From positions 620,001 through 684,000 of the forward strand of contig CP084615.1 of assembly GCA_025917655.1 (NCBI GenBank): a stretch of DNA of 64,000 nt, written 5' to 3'. Source of the DNA: Chlorella sorokiniana. Lineage: Eukaryota; Chlorophyta; Trebouxiophyceae; Chlorellales; Chlorellaceae. The position numbers and the translations under genes were made by a program. The notes under the pieces are model-generated. The model was not told the origin of the DNA, ran no database searches, and was given only the letters and a program-made list of their open reading frames with translations. Below are positions 1 to 11,891 of the stretch, piece after piece (within the stretch, counting starts at the first letter, position 1; each line of letters starts with the position of its first letter).

Positions 1-558
1 GCATTCAGTTCACAGCAATGCTGCCGCTGCAGCCGCCGCAGCTTATCCCCCTCCCCCAGTTGGCCCCGTGTGGCAGCTGCTGCATGAGGCCTCCCACCCA
101 CCCGAGGGGTCGCCCACGCGGCCGGTGGCGCCGCCCAGCAGCGCCACGGGGCGGTGGCCGCAGCGCTGGAACCAGGCGAGCACGATGATGCCCAGCAGGT
201 TGCCGAGGTGCAGGCTCTCCGCTGTGGGGTCAAAGCCGCAGTAAGCCAGCAGCTGCTCCTGGGTGCTGACGGCCGCCAGGTCGGGAGAGGTGACGTCCTG
301 CAGCAAGCCACGCGAGCGCAGCACGGCGACCACGTCCTGCAGCGGCGCGGGCGGCGGCGCGGCGGCGGTGCCCGCGGGGGCTGCTGCTCCACTTCTGCCG
401 CCGCCGCCTGCACGGTGCTGCTCCCCAAGCTTCGCCACAGCTGTCGCGCAGTGCTGGGGGTTTCTGCCGCCAGTGGCCTGCAGCTGGAAACGAGCACGAG
501 TTGCCTTCAGCAGGAGCAGGCGGCGGCACCCATTGCAGAGCTGGCAGCAGTGCCACAT
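1..558 (-). CDS. Tyrosyl-tRNA synthetase, bacterial/organellar type (5' part, runs off left edge)
   Basis: Charges tRNA-Tyr, presumably in mitochondrion and/or plastid. Seen: the first exon (about 102-558) reads a Ala/Pro-rich, Arg-containing leader of roughly 90 residues, then the class I catalytic start with FDPTAESLHLGNLLG (the HLGN form of the HIGH motif) and LLGGATGRVGDPSG, diagnostic of TyrRS. The exon ends at a GTGGGTGGG donor immediately after GDPSG, as expected for an intron inside the GDPSGK motif. The first in-frame ATG is at 558; a GTG lies further upstream at 597. The leader fits an organellar transit peptide. The rest of the gene lies left of the window. It is divergent from the AFG1-like gene, about 445 bp away. 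Confidence 0.88.
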
Positions 559-1003
559 CCAGCACCACACTATCCTGTAGCAGTGGACACCGCTCACCTC
601 GAAAAGCCTGATAGGAGGCGGGCCGGCAAGCCAGCGGGTCTAAAGGAGCGGGTACACTGTGCTACCGGGCTGGCGAGCAGTCGGCCCCAGCTTGCGAGAC
701 CTCCACCGCATGCCATGGCGGCTAATATGTGTTATATGTAAACAGCAGTGGCAATGTGCTTGAAGGCGCAACAGGTTCGGAGGTAAGCCTGTCTTGCTGC
801 CTTGCAGCGCCGTTTTGCGATTCAGTGGACTATTTGAGTATTGCACAACGGATGCAAGGCTTCCATGCGCAAAGTTGTGACGACCCTGCTGCGTGCTTCG
901 GACTCGCGCCCAAAAACTAGCCCTGGCCAACGCTGCCAAAGCGATGACAGATCGATTTGATGAAATCGTTCCAATGCACATTGCTGTTTAATGCAAGGCG
1001 CGC
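559..1003. other. Divergent intergenic region TyrRS / AFG1-like
   Basis: This 445-bp stretch separates two divergent starts and should hold both promoters and 5' UTRs. It is visibly less GC-rich after about 720. I see no clear TATA box, RNA gene or conserved reading frame. Confidence 0.5.
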
Positions 1004-4000
1004 ATGAGTGGAACGATGCGGAGAGCTTTTTTCTCTGGCTCGACTCTCGAAGCCTGCACCGAGCATTTCGGTTGCCTTCGAGTTGCGACCACTGTCTAGT
1101 TTAGCTCCAGTTTTGACGACAGAAGCAGCAGGCCCGTCAGGTTGGACCGCCGCGGCTGCCACCGCCGCCGGCACCTCACTGGCGGAACGCTACACGGCCC
1201 TGGTGGCGGCGGGCACTCTGCAGCACGACCCCCAGCAGGCTGCTTGCGTGGAGCGCTTGGATAGGCTGCGCCGCGAGCTGGCCTCGCACTCCAAAAAGGC
1301 ACGCAGGAAAACTCTGCATGGAACAGGAGCGGCATCAGGTCATGCCACGTCGACAGGTAACCGGCTCTCCCCTTTAGTCACCGTCGTGCACACCGCAGGT
1401 GGCAGCCTACCAACAGCAGTATGCCGCGTACCAAGAGCGCCGTGAGCAGGTAGAGCAGCGGCTGATGGCGGAGGAGGAGGGCCGGCTGCTTCGTGAAGAA
1501 GAGGCCGCAGCAGCGGCAGGAGCCCGCGATGAGCAGAGCATGCTGGGCTGGCTCAGCACCGCTTTGGGTGCTCCCGCCGCAGCACATGAGGCGCCGCCGC
1601 AGCGCACGCGGCAGCAGCGGCGCACCCTGGCCAAGGCGCGGGTGCAGGCGCGGCTGGAGGAGCAGCTGGGCCCGCCGCCGCCGCCACCCGCAGCCCCGAA
1701 AGGCGCGCTCACTGGCAGCTGCTGATTGTGCGTGCAGCGACTCTGGTGCCTCCTCCCGTCCTGCTGATCCCCTGCTCATGCCCCTGCTGGTGCCCCCTTG
1801 TGAGCGCGCCATTACCTGGCAAGGGACTCTGAAGCTGAGCAGGCTGTCCTTCGCAGGCGTGTACCTGCACGGCAGCGTGGGCAGCGGGAAGAGCCTGATG
1901 CTGGACCTGCTGGCGGCGGCGGTGGCGCGGGAGGCCGCCGTGCCGCACCTGCGCCGCCTGCACTTCAACTCCGCCATGCTGGAGCTGCACAGGTGGGGCT
2001 TGAGTTGATCGTTGTTGCAAGCGTTTGGGTGAGGTTGCTGCTCATCCCTTGGAGCAACTGCCTGTGTTGTGGTGTCGGGTCGCACGTTGAGCCAATCCAT
2101 GCTTTCTTCCCGCCCATGCGTCCCCACCCACGCGAGCAGTCGTATGCATGCAATCGAGTCTGACCGCATGGCGCGAGAGCAGCGGCAGATGGACAGCTAT
2201 GCAGCCGCCGTGATGCAGCAGCAGCGGCAACAAGAGCAGGAGCGGCAGGGCGCGGCGGATGCCCCTGCCACGGCAGGCGAGACGCCTGATGCGACGCGAA
2301 GCAGCGGCGGCAGCAGCCCCTGGCAGAGCATCCTGCGGCTCGACCCGCTGGCGCGCAAGATGAGGCGCAGCAAGCTGGCCCGCATGTCTTTCCGGCGGTG
2401 AGGCATGCCTGGACAGCCTGCTGCCGGCCGGACACCCCTTCCCCCTGCTGGCACTTCTCTCCCTCGAGAGAATGGAGATCGTGCCGTCGCCTGTTGCGCT
2501 GCCATGGTTGATTGACCTTCGGACTGTTGGCAAACATTGTTCGCCCATCGCCCATCCCTCCACACAGGCTGATGCGGGACATGCAGGGCCGGTCAGCAGA
2601 TGAACATGCCCAGGCCCTGGCCGCCTCCAACTCCGCCGTCGTCCAGCAGGCCGCCCGCGCCCTCATCCGCAACTGCGACACGCTGCAGCTGCTGCGCTTG
2701 CTGGCGACGGCAGCGGCAACGGCGGTGACAGCAAGGGCAGCTCGGGGACACTGTGCAGCCTGCGGCAGGGGCAGCCGAAGGAGCGGCAGCGGCAGCTGCT
2801 GCAGGCAGCAGGATCTCGGCGCTGCTCTGCTTTGATGAGGTCCAGGTGCGAGTCGCTCGCCCCCGCCGCCGCCGCCGCTTCCTGGCCCGCCGCCGGTGGC
2901 GTGTGCATCAAATCGGTGATCCATCAACCAAGTTTGCGCCTTCTGTTTTCTGTGTGTTCCTTCATGCCCTGCAGGTCAGCGATCCATTCACGGTGAGCAG
3001 CAGCCGGTTTGTCGCATGGCGCCGCCAGCACCGAGGCTGTGGCGTCCCTTGCTCTCCCTGCCAAACTACCATGCACCCCATAGGCCCCCCTCCCCACCCC
3101 ACACACACACACACACATGCACACAGCAAACGCAACACACATACACTGACACCGCCCCGCCCTGTGCTTCCCAGGCCGCCGCACTGAAGGGCCTGGTGGA
3201 GGCGCTGCTGGCTGAGGGGTGCGTGGTGGTGGCCACCAGCAACCGCGCCCCCCGCCAGCTCGAGCGCCACGGCCTGCACGAGGCGCTCTTCTCCCACTTC
3301 GTGGACAGCTTGGAGGCTGCTTGCGATGTGGTGGCGCTGGAAGGGGGCGGGACTACCGCCGCCTGGCCGCCGCCGCGGCGCCGCCGCTGCTGCCGCTCGG
3401 CGCACACGCGCAGGCAGGAGCGGGGGCGGGAGCTGAGGAGGCACCCCGCACGCCTCCTACTTCTTCCCGCTGGGCCCCGCGGCCGACGCAGCGCTGGAGC
3501 GGCAGTGGCGCCAGCTGGCGGGCGCGGCGGCCTTCCCGCACGCGGCCCCCCACCCCCACGCGGCCCCAGCCAGCAGCTGTCGAGCTGGGGGTGATGTTTG
3601 GGCGGCGGCTGCGCGTGCCGCGTGCCGCGGGCGGCGCCGCCTGGTTCTCGTTCGCGGAGCTGTGCGCGGTACCGCTGGGCGCCGCCGACTACCTGGCCCT
3701 GGCGCAGGCCTACCACACGCTCTTCCTGGCGGGTGTGCCCCAGCTCAGCATGCAGGCAGGGGCTGCCGCGGGCGTTGGCTGTTTGGCGGGCTTGGTTCAG
3801 GGGAGGTGCCGCCTTCTCGCCTGCCTGGAAACTCTGCTCCCTGCACACTCCCTGTCAGGAACAACCCCACCACACATCAACCCACGTGTCGACACATCCA
3901 CTGGCACACGCGCACACACAAATACACGGTCCCCCCCCCCCCCGCACACACACACACACACGCACCGTCCTCACGCCACCCCCTCCCCCGTGGTTCCGCT

Positions 4001-4599
4001 CCCGCCGCAGGTCCGCGACCAGGCCCGCCGCTTCATCACGCTGGTGGACGAGCTGTACAACAGCCGCGCGCGCCTCGTGTGCTCCGCCGCCGCGGCCCCG
4101 GACCGCCTGTTTGCGGGGGCGGGGGCGGGGAGGAGCCGATCGTGGACCTGGAGTCGCTGCAGGTGGGCAGGGGCTCGAATCTGGATGGGTGGGGCAGGGG
4201 CGCGGTGAGCGCATGGGTGCAAAGGCAGAGGATGAAGATCATCTCGGGCGGCCTGCGTCCAGCTGGCACTGGCAAGGGAGAGGTGCAGGCGCTGCCTCCA
4301 AACGAGCCTGGAAGCCCGCAAGGCACGCTTGCTTGGAGCAGCCATTGCTGAGCACGGCTGGAGCTTGGTCGTGCCCGCCATGTGCGCAGTTCGAGACGGC
4401 GGTGGAGGGAAGCCGCCTGCGTCGAGACCTCACAGCCGACGGCGGCGTGGCCCCGGTGGCGGCCACTGCCGCCGAGGCAGCCGCCGCCGCGCGGCGCCTG
4501 GGCGGCGAGGAGGAGCGCTTCGCGTTTGCGCGGGCTGTCAGCCGGCTGTATGAAATGCAGACTCCGCTGTACCTTGCATCTCGGCCTCGGCTGCCCTGA
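1004..4599 (+). CDS. AFG1: AFG1/LACE1-family AAA ATPase
   Basis: Mitochondrial/organellar ATPase family linked to turnover of respiratory-chain subunits. Seen: an N-terminal AERYTALVAAGTLQHDPQQ segment typical of the family near 1180-1240; a charged coiled stretch around 1400-1700; Walker A GSVGSGKS near 1873; Walker B LLCFDEVQ near 2825; an exon from about 3175 with VVVATSNRAPRQLERHGL (sensor 1); then VPQLSM, RRFITLVDELYNSR and the C-terminal LYEMQTPLYL. Introns at about 3084-3174 and 3755-4010 carry CA/C-rich tracts. The exon from 3175 changes frame at about 3350, 3440 and 3585, and another change lies near 4125; most fit one missing base in a G/C run. The start is unclear: ATG at 1004 is followed by a frame change before the conserved part. 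Stop at 4597-4599. Confidence 0.85.
3084..3160 (+). repeat. C/CA-rich intronic tract
   Basis: Runs of C followed by (CA)n lie in the 3' half of an AFG1 intron, just before the acceptor of the next exon. A second such tract in the same gene is at 3931-3963 (fourteen C or so, then CA repeats). Both have the C/CA-rich strand as the sense strand. Confidence 0.8.
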
Positions 4600-4834
4600 G
4601 TGCGCAGCTGCGACAATGGGGCGGCTCCTGCGGAGTTGTGTCATGGTTGCTGCGCCTGCGTCCCGATGGATCCCTCACTACTTGACCAGCCGTTGGCTCA
4701 TGCTTCACAAACAAATTTATATTCTTTCATTCAACCGCTCCAAATTTCTTTCCTTCTTGATTCCAGCTCTGAATCCCTCCGCCATGACCATCCATGATCA
4801 TGCATAGCATGGCTGCTGCTAATTCAGGCTGCCC

Positions 4835-7159
4835 TCACAAATTGAACATCACTTTGATGGCGCCGGTGCTGTCTGCGCAGTGCGCGGTGTCGAACCCCGC
4901 AGCACATCGTCCTGGCTGAAGCCGAATCTGCTCAGGGGAGAAGAAGTGCGGGGTGTGCTTCGCATCCATGCTGTGCTGGCGACAGGGTGGCGGGAGGCGG
5001 AAGCTGCGGATGGCGGGTCGGTCTGCAGGGCGTGGCTGGCGCGTCTGGACCATCGCATTTCCCTTTACAGCTGAATGAGAGCTTGCCTGTGTGTGATGAG
5101 CGGCTTCACATTGACCCGCCCAGATGCTATCAGACTAAGGCACAGAGGGTACTGCAAGCAGGGGCAGGAAGCCTTGGAGTGGGTGTGGCCCACGTGACTG
5201 CAAATCTTGCTGGCCGCGGGGCTGGAACAGGAACCGCAGGGATCAGCACATGATGCAGCCCACAAGAGCCCGCATCTCAGGGGCGTCTGGAGGCATGCAC
5301 AGCTGCCGTCGCACCTTGCGCCTCCCGATCCTGCCGACACACACACCACCACCAACAGCAACACCGAAACACCGCCCACCCACTCTCCCGCATGCCCACC
5401 GTGTTGGCGTATCTGAAGCAGCCCAGTATGTCCACTTCCCGTATGCTGGCCTCCGCCAGCGGCAGGCTCATCTCCTCCTGCCCCATCCCAACCAGCACAA
5501 CGCGGCCGCCGCTGGCGCAGGCGCGCAGCGCCACCTGGCACACCAAACGCACGCAGCATTGCTCAGCTTCTCAAAGGCAGCCGCTGCAACAGCTTCCCAG
5601 GACAACCAGCACACACCTCGGGCGCTTAACAAGCGCACTTGCCTCCTCGCTGCCAAAGCGCAGGCAAGGCAGGCCAGGCAGCGGCGGGAGCAGCGGCAGC
5701 AGCGCGCCTGCATCGTTTGTTGGAACCCGGCGCAGTCTATCACGACGTTAAAGCCGTCGGTGGCCCCAGCGGCGCGCGCGAGCTCGCCCGCCACGTCAGC
5801 GGGCGCCGCGTCGGGCGCCACCTGGACCGCCACGTCAGCGCCTAGCCGCCGCGCCACCTCCAGGTTCTCCTGCTTCAGGTCCGTGATGGCCACGCGGTCG
5901 GCGCCGAACGCCCGCACCGCCAGCAGCGCCACCAAGCCTGCAGGCACATGAGAGGGAGTGGGGAGGGGGGTGACCTGGACTGGAGTGTGAATGCAGCACA
6001 GGAGCCTGCATGCTACCACCGCACGCAGGCGCGTCCATCAAGACCTCACTTGCTGGCGTGCGTGCAATGCTCACATGCACGCATTTCTGCAAGGCCAACT
6101 CACCGATGGGACCGGCCCCCATCACCGCCACGCTCGTCCCCGGCTGCACGCCCCCCGGCGGCACGCGTGCACCCCGACCGACAGCGGCTCGCACAGCGCG
6201 CCCTCCTCAAGGCCCACGCCCGGCGGCAGGCGGTGGCACCACTCAGCGGGGTGGTCCACCCAGCGGGCCAGGCAGCCGTGCACGGGGGCGTGGCGAAGAA
6301 GCGGATGCCCGGGTCCAGGTTGTAACGCCCCTCCCTGCAATGAACCGCGTTGAGCCCAGGGAGAAAGACAATGTGAGGTGGCCGTCTGCGGCCTGCGCAC
6401 CGTGCCCAGGCCCAGCTGAGGGTGCAAACATGTTGGGGCGCTGGGGCAAACTTATTGGGGCGCCCGCTCCGCTGTCGCTCCGGCGCTGCGGCAGCAGGCG
6501 CCTGAAGCTGGGGCCACAGGCTGGGCAGCTGCCAGCTCCCCCTGGCCCTGTGCCTGCTATGTATGACGCTTTCGCAGGCTTCTACTTTTCTGTAGCAAAC
6601 CTTCACACTCGCCTGGAGTGTCGGTGGGAGCAGCAGGGCACCCCCGGCTCCAGCGCCACTCTGTCTCCCACCCGCAGCGAGGTCACCCCCGCCCCACCGC
6701 CGCAACTGTCCCCGCCGACTCATGACCGATCACCATAGGCTGCTCCACCACGAAGTGAGCGATGCGCCCTGCGGGTGGAAAGGTGGCAGGCAGCAGCATG
6801 AGACCGGGTCGGCGGAGCACCAGTGACAGGCGGCGCGGCAGACCAGCCAGCAGATGCTTGCCCGCTTCAGGTAGTGCACATCGCTGCCGCAGATGCCCAC
6901 GGCCTTCATCTCCACGCGCACGTGGCCATCAGGGGGCCGCCTGCAAGCAAGCGAGGAGGAAGTAAGAAGCACTGGACGGGTGCGGTCGTGACAAGCCGCC
7001 GCCAACTGGGCGGACGCCGACAAATAAGAAAGTGCGCAAGAAGTTGTTCGACACTGTTCACCACAGACTTCGGCAAGCTGACAACAGACCTGGCAAAGGG
7101 AAGCTCTCTACACGAAGATCGTCAACGCCATGGAGAACTGCCGCCACGTTATCGGCCAT
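4835..7159 (-). CDS. Zinc-type sorbitol/xylitol dehydrogenase (MDR family)
   Basis: NAD(P)-dependent oxidation of polyols (sorbitol, xylitol) to ketoses. Seen in order on the minus strand: [19 protein letters not shown] at the start; [12 protein letters not shown] with the catalytic zinc Cys; [32 protein letters not shown]; the [21 protein letters not shown] segment; the Rossmann motif [49 protein letters not shown]; and the terminal GAIKVMFNL. This order is classical SDH. Start ATG at 7159 was chosen because MADNVAAVL matches family N-termini; stop at 4835-4837. Frame breaks near 6290 (one C short in a C run) and 6155 (one G short) interrupt conserved sequence. Several short introns. Divergent from the METTL21-like gene. 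Confidence 0.9.
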
Positions 7160-7586
7160 CAAGATGATATCGAAATGCGAATCAATGTTGAAGCTGTGTA
7201 TTCCACAAGGAAGATCAATTTGCTGGGTGCGGCAGATGCTGAGGTGGCGGCGCCACTTGCATCTGGCAGTCGGCATGCATTGCTTGAGTTTGCATTCGAT
7301 GTTGTCCATCTCTGAGAAGACATTTGTTGAGAAGACAATTGTTTATCAAATCTGTATGCATTGTATCGCCGCTTGTGCGATTTTGGGCGCAGTCGCAAAC
7401 TACTAGTACTTCAGGCGCGAGTCCTGCACAGATCAAGAGGCAAGGATCATAAGGCCACAGCAGTAAAGACACGCGCAGGAGCGACGCGGCCTTACGGCCG
7501 CTCTTGTGGCGCGCCGCCTCTCTCGCAGCGGCACCACCGTCGCCCGGCATACCGCCGCCGGCGGGGCGCCTTCCTTCTTGGGCACC
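7160..7586. other. Divergent intergenic region SDH / METTL21-like
   Basis: About 427 bp between two ATGs. The part next to the SDH start (7160-7420) is AT-richer than its surroundings, consistent with promoter DNA. No RNA gene or conserved coding segment was seen. Confidence 0.5.
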
Positions 7587-9537
7587 ATGTTGGAGCGCTG
7601 GAATACGCATTTCAGCACGACGGTGGAGCAGGAGCTCTTCGGGTGAGCACTAGTGCGATTTGTTGTGCCTGGATGCAGACGACATGCCTCGGGCTTGCAT
7701 CCGTCGCCAATCTGGGCGCCAAAACCGACGGCATTGGGCCCCCTCCCATCAATGCCCCCTCCTCGCAGCATCGACTTCCACCTCGCCCAAGACCCCAACT
7801 CATCCAACCTGGGCACCACGGTGTGGGACGCCTCCATTGTGCTGGCCAAGTACATCGAGAAGGTACACGGGGCGGGGCGCAGGGCAGGGCAGTGGAGCGG
7901 ATCGCCCCAAAGCTGATGGCCGCATGGGCCAGGCGGCTGCTCACCCCAGCTCTTTGCACCCTCCCTGCAGAACAGCCGGCGGGGCGATTTCGCGCGGTCC
8001 AAGGTGCGCGGCAAGCGGGCGCTGGAGCTGGGGGCGGGCATGGGGCTGGCCGGGATGGCGCTGGCGTTCCTGGGGGCTGGTGAGGGGCGCTGCCCGTGTA
8101 TCAATGGTCGTGGTGCGCTGCTACCGGGAGGACTTCCAGTCAATCGGCAAATCAGAATATGGTTGATGTGGTTTGTTGCTGTAATGGCTGCCTGCCTCAA
8201 TCCCATGCGCGCCCCCGCCATCACACTCCCAACCATCTTGTTCCACCCGCCCACCGCCGCGCCCGCAGATGTGACCTTCACCGACATCGGCGACGTGCTG
8301 CCGCTGCTGCAGCGCAACGTGGAGCAGAACATCTCCCCTGCAGCCCTCAAGGGTGCGCGCTGCTTGCAGAGTCTGCGCACGCATGGCTGGGCTGCCAGCG
8401 GAGCTTGTGCAGTCAGTTTGCGTCGCTCCTGCTGCCCCTGGCGCCGCCGACGCGGCACTTCCTGCTGTGCGCAGTCAAAGATGCGGCATGGGCAGCGGCG
8501 GAGGTGGGGAAGGTGCGCGTGGCGTCCCTCGACTGGGCAGACCCGGCCTGCTACGCCGCCTTTGCGCCGCCCTACGACTTCCTGCTGGCGGCGGACTGCG
8601 TGTACAGCGAGCTCGCTGGTGAGCGCCTGTGCTGGCCTGCTGGCTGGAAGCTGGCTTACTCGACACTGCAGTTGTGGTGCACGCCTGGCTGGCTGGCAAC
8701 AGATCAAGCAAGAGCAGCTTGAGCGGATGCGCGTTGTCGTCCGCAGCCGCGGCTGTTGATGGCCTTGCTGTGTCCCGCTGGCCGCTGTTCCCCCTCCTGC
8801 AGTGCCGCACCTGCTGGCCACGGTGCTGGCGATGGGCGGGCCGCGCACCCAGACCATCATCACAAACGAGTTTCGGTCGCAGGTGGGCGGCATGGGCTGC
8901 GCCGCCGGGCTCGCCTGCCGACCCTGCTGCGCCGGGCTTTCGCAGCAGCGCGCCCAGCGGCTTGCGTGCCAGCCCCCAGCTGTTGGCCCGCGGCTGCAGC
9001 AATCTACTTGGGGGAAGCCTGCATGTAGTAACTCATGCCGAGGAGCTGCCGCTGCTGCCGCTGCCGCCGTCTGCCCCTCCCTGCCCGCAGGCTGTGCATG
9101 ACATATTCATGGAGCAGTTTGGGCGCCACTTTGCCATCCGCAAGGTAGCCCCCAGCAAGATGGACCCGAATTTCCAGCACCCCCTCATCCACATATACCT
9201 GCTGAAGCGGCGCAAGCAGCCCCTTGAGGCGGGGGCGGCGGTGGAGGCCGGCGGAGAGGCGGAGGAGGTGGGGCCTGCGGGTGCCCAGGCAACTGAGCCG
9301 GCAGCAGAGGCCCAGCGTGAAGCAGCAGACGCTGGTGGACCGGTCGCCAGGCTAGAGCAGAGCCTGGCAGTGCCCTCCGGGGCAGCCGGGAGCGAGGCTG
9401 AGGGTGGCGCGGCAACGGAAAGCGGCGGAGCTGAGGGGCCAGGTGGCAGCGAGGTAGCGGTCAACCCCGCAAGCCACAGATTTATGAGCAGCAGTTTGAG
9501 ACACGCAGGGAGGCCTCGATGCTGGCACGAACGTTGA
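7587..9537 (+). CDS. METTL21-like protein N-lysine methyltransferase
   Basis: SAM-dependent seven-beta-strand methyltransferase of the METTL21/methyltransf_16 type, which methylates lysines of proteins such as chaperones or elongation factors; substrate here unknown. Seen: MLERWNTHFSTTVEQELFG at the start; HLAQDPNSSNLGTTVWDAS; SAM-binding motif I ALELGAGMGLAGMALAFLGA; VTFTDIGDVLPLLQRNVE; SLDWADP; PYDFLLAADCVYSELA (the family's D-x-x-Y signature as DCVY); and TIITNEFRSQ. At least five introns separate these blocks; the first joins at GG|GTGAGC. After KMDPNFQHPLIHIYLLKRRK comes an about 100-residue Glu/Ala/Gly-rich tail to the stop at 9535-9537, longer than in most relatives. No frame break seen. 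Confidence 0.87.
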
Positions 9538-9887
9538 AAGACGTTGAGCTGTGAATGTGCTGATAATCCCCGTGATGCCTGACGAGCGGTGCTGGAGCAA
9601 GCTCATCAGTGGCGCCGCTGAGCGGCCAGGCAGGGCGGGCCCGCGCAGTTTGCGCGGCGGGTAGATGCCGCCCTGAAGTTTACACAAGTCGCATATTGAA
9701 CCCTGAACGCGGCGAATCCGACGCGTAGGAGGCCGTGCAGTCAGACGCGCCCCAGGTGTCAAGGCGGTGGAGATGCACGCGCTCCTTTGTCGACTTTTCT
9801 CCACTTGTTACCCCGATTCCACCGCGCTCCTGCCATCTTGGGCATCTCATCGCTTTTAGACACCAGCCAGGGAGCCCCTGAATAGAC
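9538..9887. other. Intergenic region upstream of secreted protein gene
   Basis: Holds the 3' end of the METTL21-like transcript and the promoter/5' UTR of the next gene in the same direction. No coding or RNA signal recognised. Confidence 0.4.
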
Positions 9888-11444
9888 ATGGCCGCCATGG
9901 GGACAAGGGCACTCGCCCTCTGCCTGCTGCTGCTGGTCGCGGGCGTTCACAAGGCAGCCTGTAGGGAGCTGAAGCAGGACGACCTCGTATCCCAGGAGGA
10001 GGCGCCAGTGGAGGGCCTGGGGCCTGTTCCCGCCCCCGCCCCCGCGCCGGGGCCCGACGGCGGCCTCTACGGCTTCGAGCAGGGCGAGGAGCAGGCGTCG
10101 TCGCTGGGGGGCACCACCGAGCCGGAGGATTACGCGCCCGAGGAGGACAGCAGCACAGGCGCCACCGAGGAAGACGCCGGCGCCGTTGCTGGCGGCAGCG
10201 ACAACACTTCCGAGGAGGACAGCAGCACAGGCGCCACTGAGGAAGACGCCGGCGCTGATGCCGGCGGCGAGCCTGTGGAGGACGGCGACCTCACCATCCA
10301 GAACGGCAACACCCTGCTGACCACCAACGATGTGCCTCCCGCAGAAGGTGGGCAGTTGCTGGGCGAGGCAGTGGCTTGGTCGGTGGTCGGCGGGTGCGGC
10401 AGGTTAATGCTGTGTTCACATGGACGGGCCTGGCCCTGAGCTGGCTGGCGGCGCCCCACTCGCTCCACTTGCCGCTGCCCCTTTGGTGTCCCAGGGAGTC
10501 GGTCGCCTGCCTCCCTTTCCGCAAATGTTGAATGGCCGCATGGGCACGTCTTTGGCTGCGCCCCGTGCGACACCCCTCTTTACGGCCCCCCTCATCCCCA
10601 CTCCCGCGCACGGCCCGCTCCCCCGCAGGCTTCACGCCCCCGAGGTCCCCGCTGAGTTCCGCGGCAGCTGCCAGCTGACTCCCCAGCAGTACAACCAGTG
10701 CGACGACGGCATGAACCTGTTCCCCGGCACCGCCGACCAGTACCAGAAGCTGGGTGACCCCAGCCAGGTGGAGAACTGCGGCCTCATCCCCGTGTCCAGC
10801 GTGGTGCAGTCGGTGAGCCTGGGTGCAGAGAGCCGGGTGCTTGCTTGCTGTTTATTGCTTTGGTTGTGGACTGGTGTTTGCTCCAGGGGGACATGCGTGG
10901 GTGTGCAGCGGCAGCGCCAGTGCCAGCCGCGCAAGAAGGCGGGAGGGCTCGTGCCTTGCTTTGGGTGGCCGTTGTGTTGGCGGGCGTGGCTAGTTTGAGT
11001 TGCCAACGGCCAGTCGGAGGCTTTGCAGCCCACGACGCCCAGCGTCTGGGCGGGCTGCCTGAGAAGCTGACTGCTGGTTCCGCGGCTCTGCGCCGCTCGC
11101 CCGCAGATTGAGGACTGGGCGTACCGCGGGCAGTACGGCGGCTGCCCCATCCGCGCTGTCACCGCCACCCGCATCTGCATCGGCCAAGGCCCTGCCGACG
11201 GGAGTGAGTGCCAGCTGTCGCTTGCCATGCTTGTGCATGCCGTGCACAGCGCCCGCCCCTTCCAAACGCGCCGCCCATGCGCACCTGCTTCAAGCGGGCT
11301 TGAGCTGAGTGCCCTCCCTGCGGTGCCTGCAGGCTGGGCGCGCGGGTCCTGCTGTGGCCTGAGGGCGACTGCAAGCCTCTGTGCGTCAAGATGACGGGCA
11401 GCGGCTCGTCTGTGGAGAACTTCGGCCGCACCGCCAGCTGCTGA
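9888..11444 (+). CDS. Secreted acidic, Cys-containing protein of unknown function
   Basis: I do not recognise the family. Seen: a clear signal peptide (ALALCLLLLVAGVHKAACRE) after ATG 9888; a low-complexity Pro/Ala stretch; an acidic Ser/Thr/Glu region containing two near-identical units EEDSSTGATEEDAGA at about 10140 and 10218; then a Cys-bearing domain spread over later exons with GSCQLTPQQYNQCDDGMNL, GDPSQVENCGLIP, RGQYGGCPIRAVTATRICIG and a final CKPLCVKM..GRTASC. Exons are about 9888-10347, 10629-10812, 11107-11201 and a last one to the stop at 11442-11444. The last acceptor is uncertain: the obvious CAG at about 11331 gives the wrong frame, while one at about 11303 keeps it open and adds a Cys-rich stretch. 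Likely extracellular or wall-associated. Confidence 0.65.
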
Positions 11445-11891
11445 AGAGAGCGAGCAGCCGCTGAACACGGCTGCACTGAGTGCCTGACAGGCCGAGAATC
11501 GAGTGCCAGCCGAGCGTCCTCAATCCTTGCTCAACATCTGTCGCGCCAGCAGATCCCGGCCCGGGTCTGGCGCCGCTATTCGGCGCCCAAGATTCGGGCT
11601 TGGGCTGCAGCCGCCTTGGAATTGCTTTGCCCCGATTCTTCCAAGATTCAGTACCGCCGTTCTGGCATGTCCCCATTCAAAGAGTTGTGTTGCTGTCCCC
11701 TTGCAATCCTCTATTCATTGCGTGTTGTTCAACAGCTTTCAATTAGGTTGCTGCAGCATATGCTGTGCATCCAACATCGGGTTTGTAGATGTCAATATGT
11801 AGGAACACAACCATGAGTCGGCATGCATCCAGGATGGTGGTGAGGCTCTCAACCGCCCAGGGTGCCATGAGCTCCAATCGGTGTGCCCCTC
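11445..11891. other. Convergent intergenic region
   Basis: Lies between two convergent stops and should be the 3' UTRs of both transcripts. AT-richer towards 11680-11810. No coding or RNA signal seen. Confidence 0.4.

Noticed and set aside
11160-11345. Simple CAG acceptor at about 11331 for the last exon of the secreted acidic protein
   Set aside because: It puts the conserved-looking Cys-rich end (CKPLCVKM) out of frame; an acceptor near 11303 or a one-base error is more likely.
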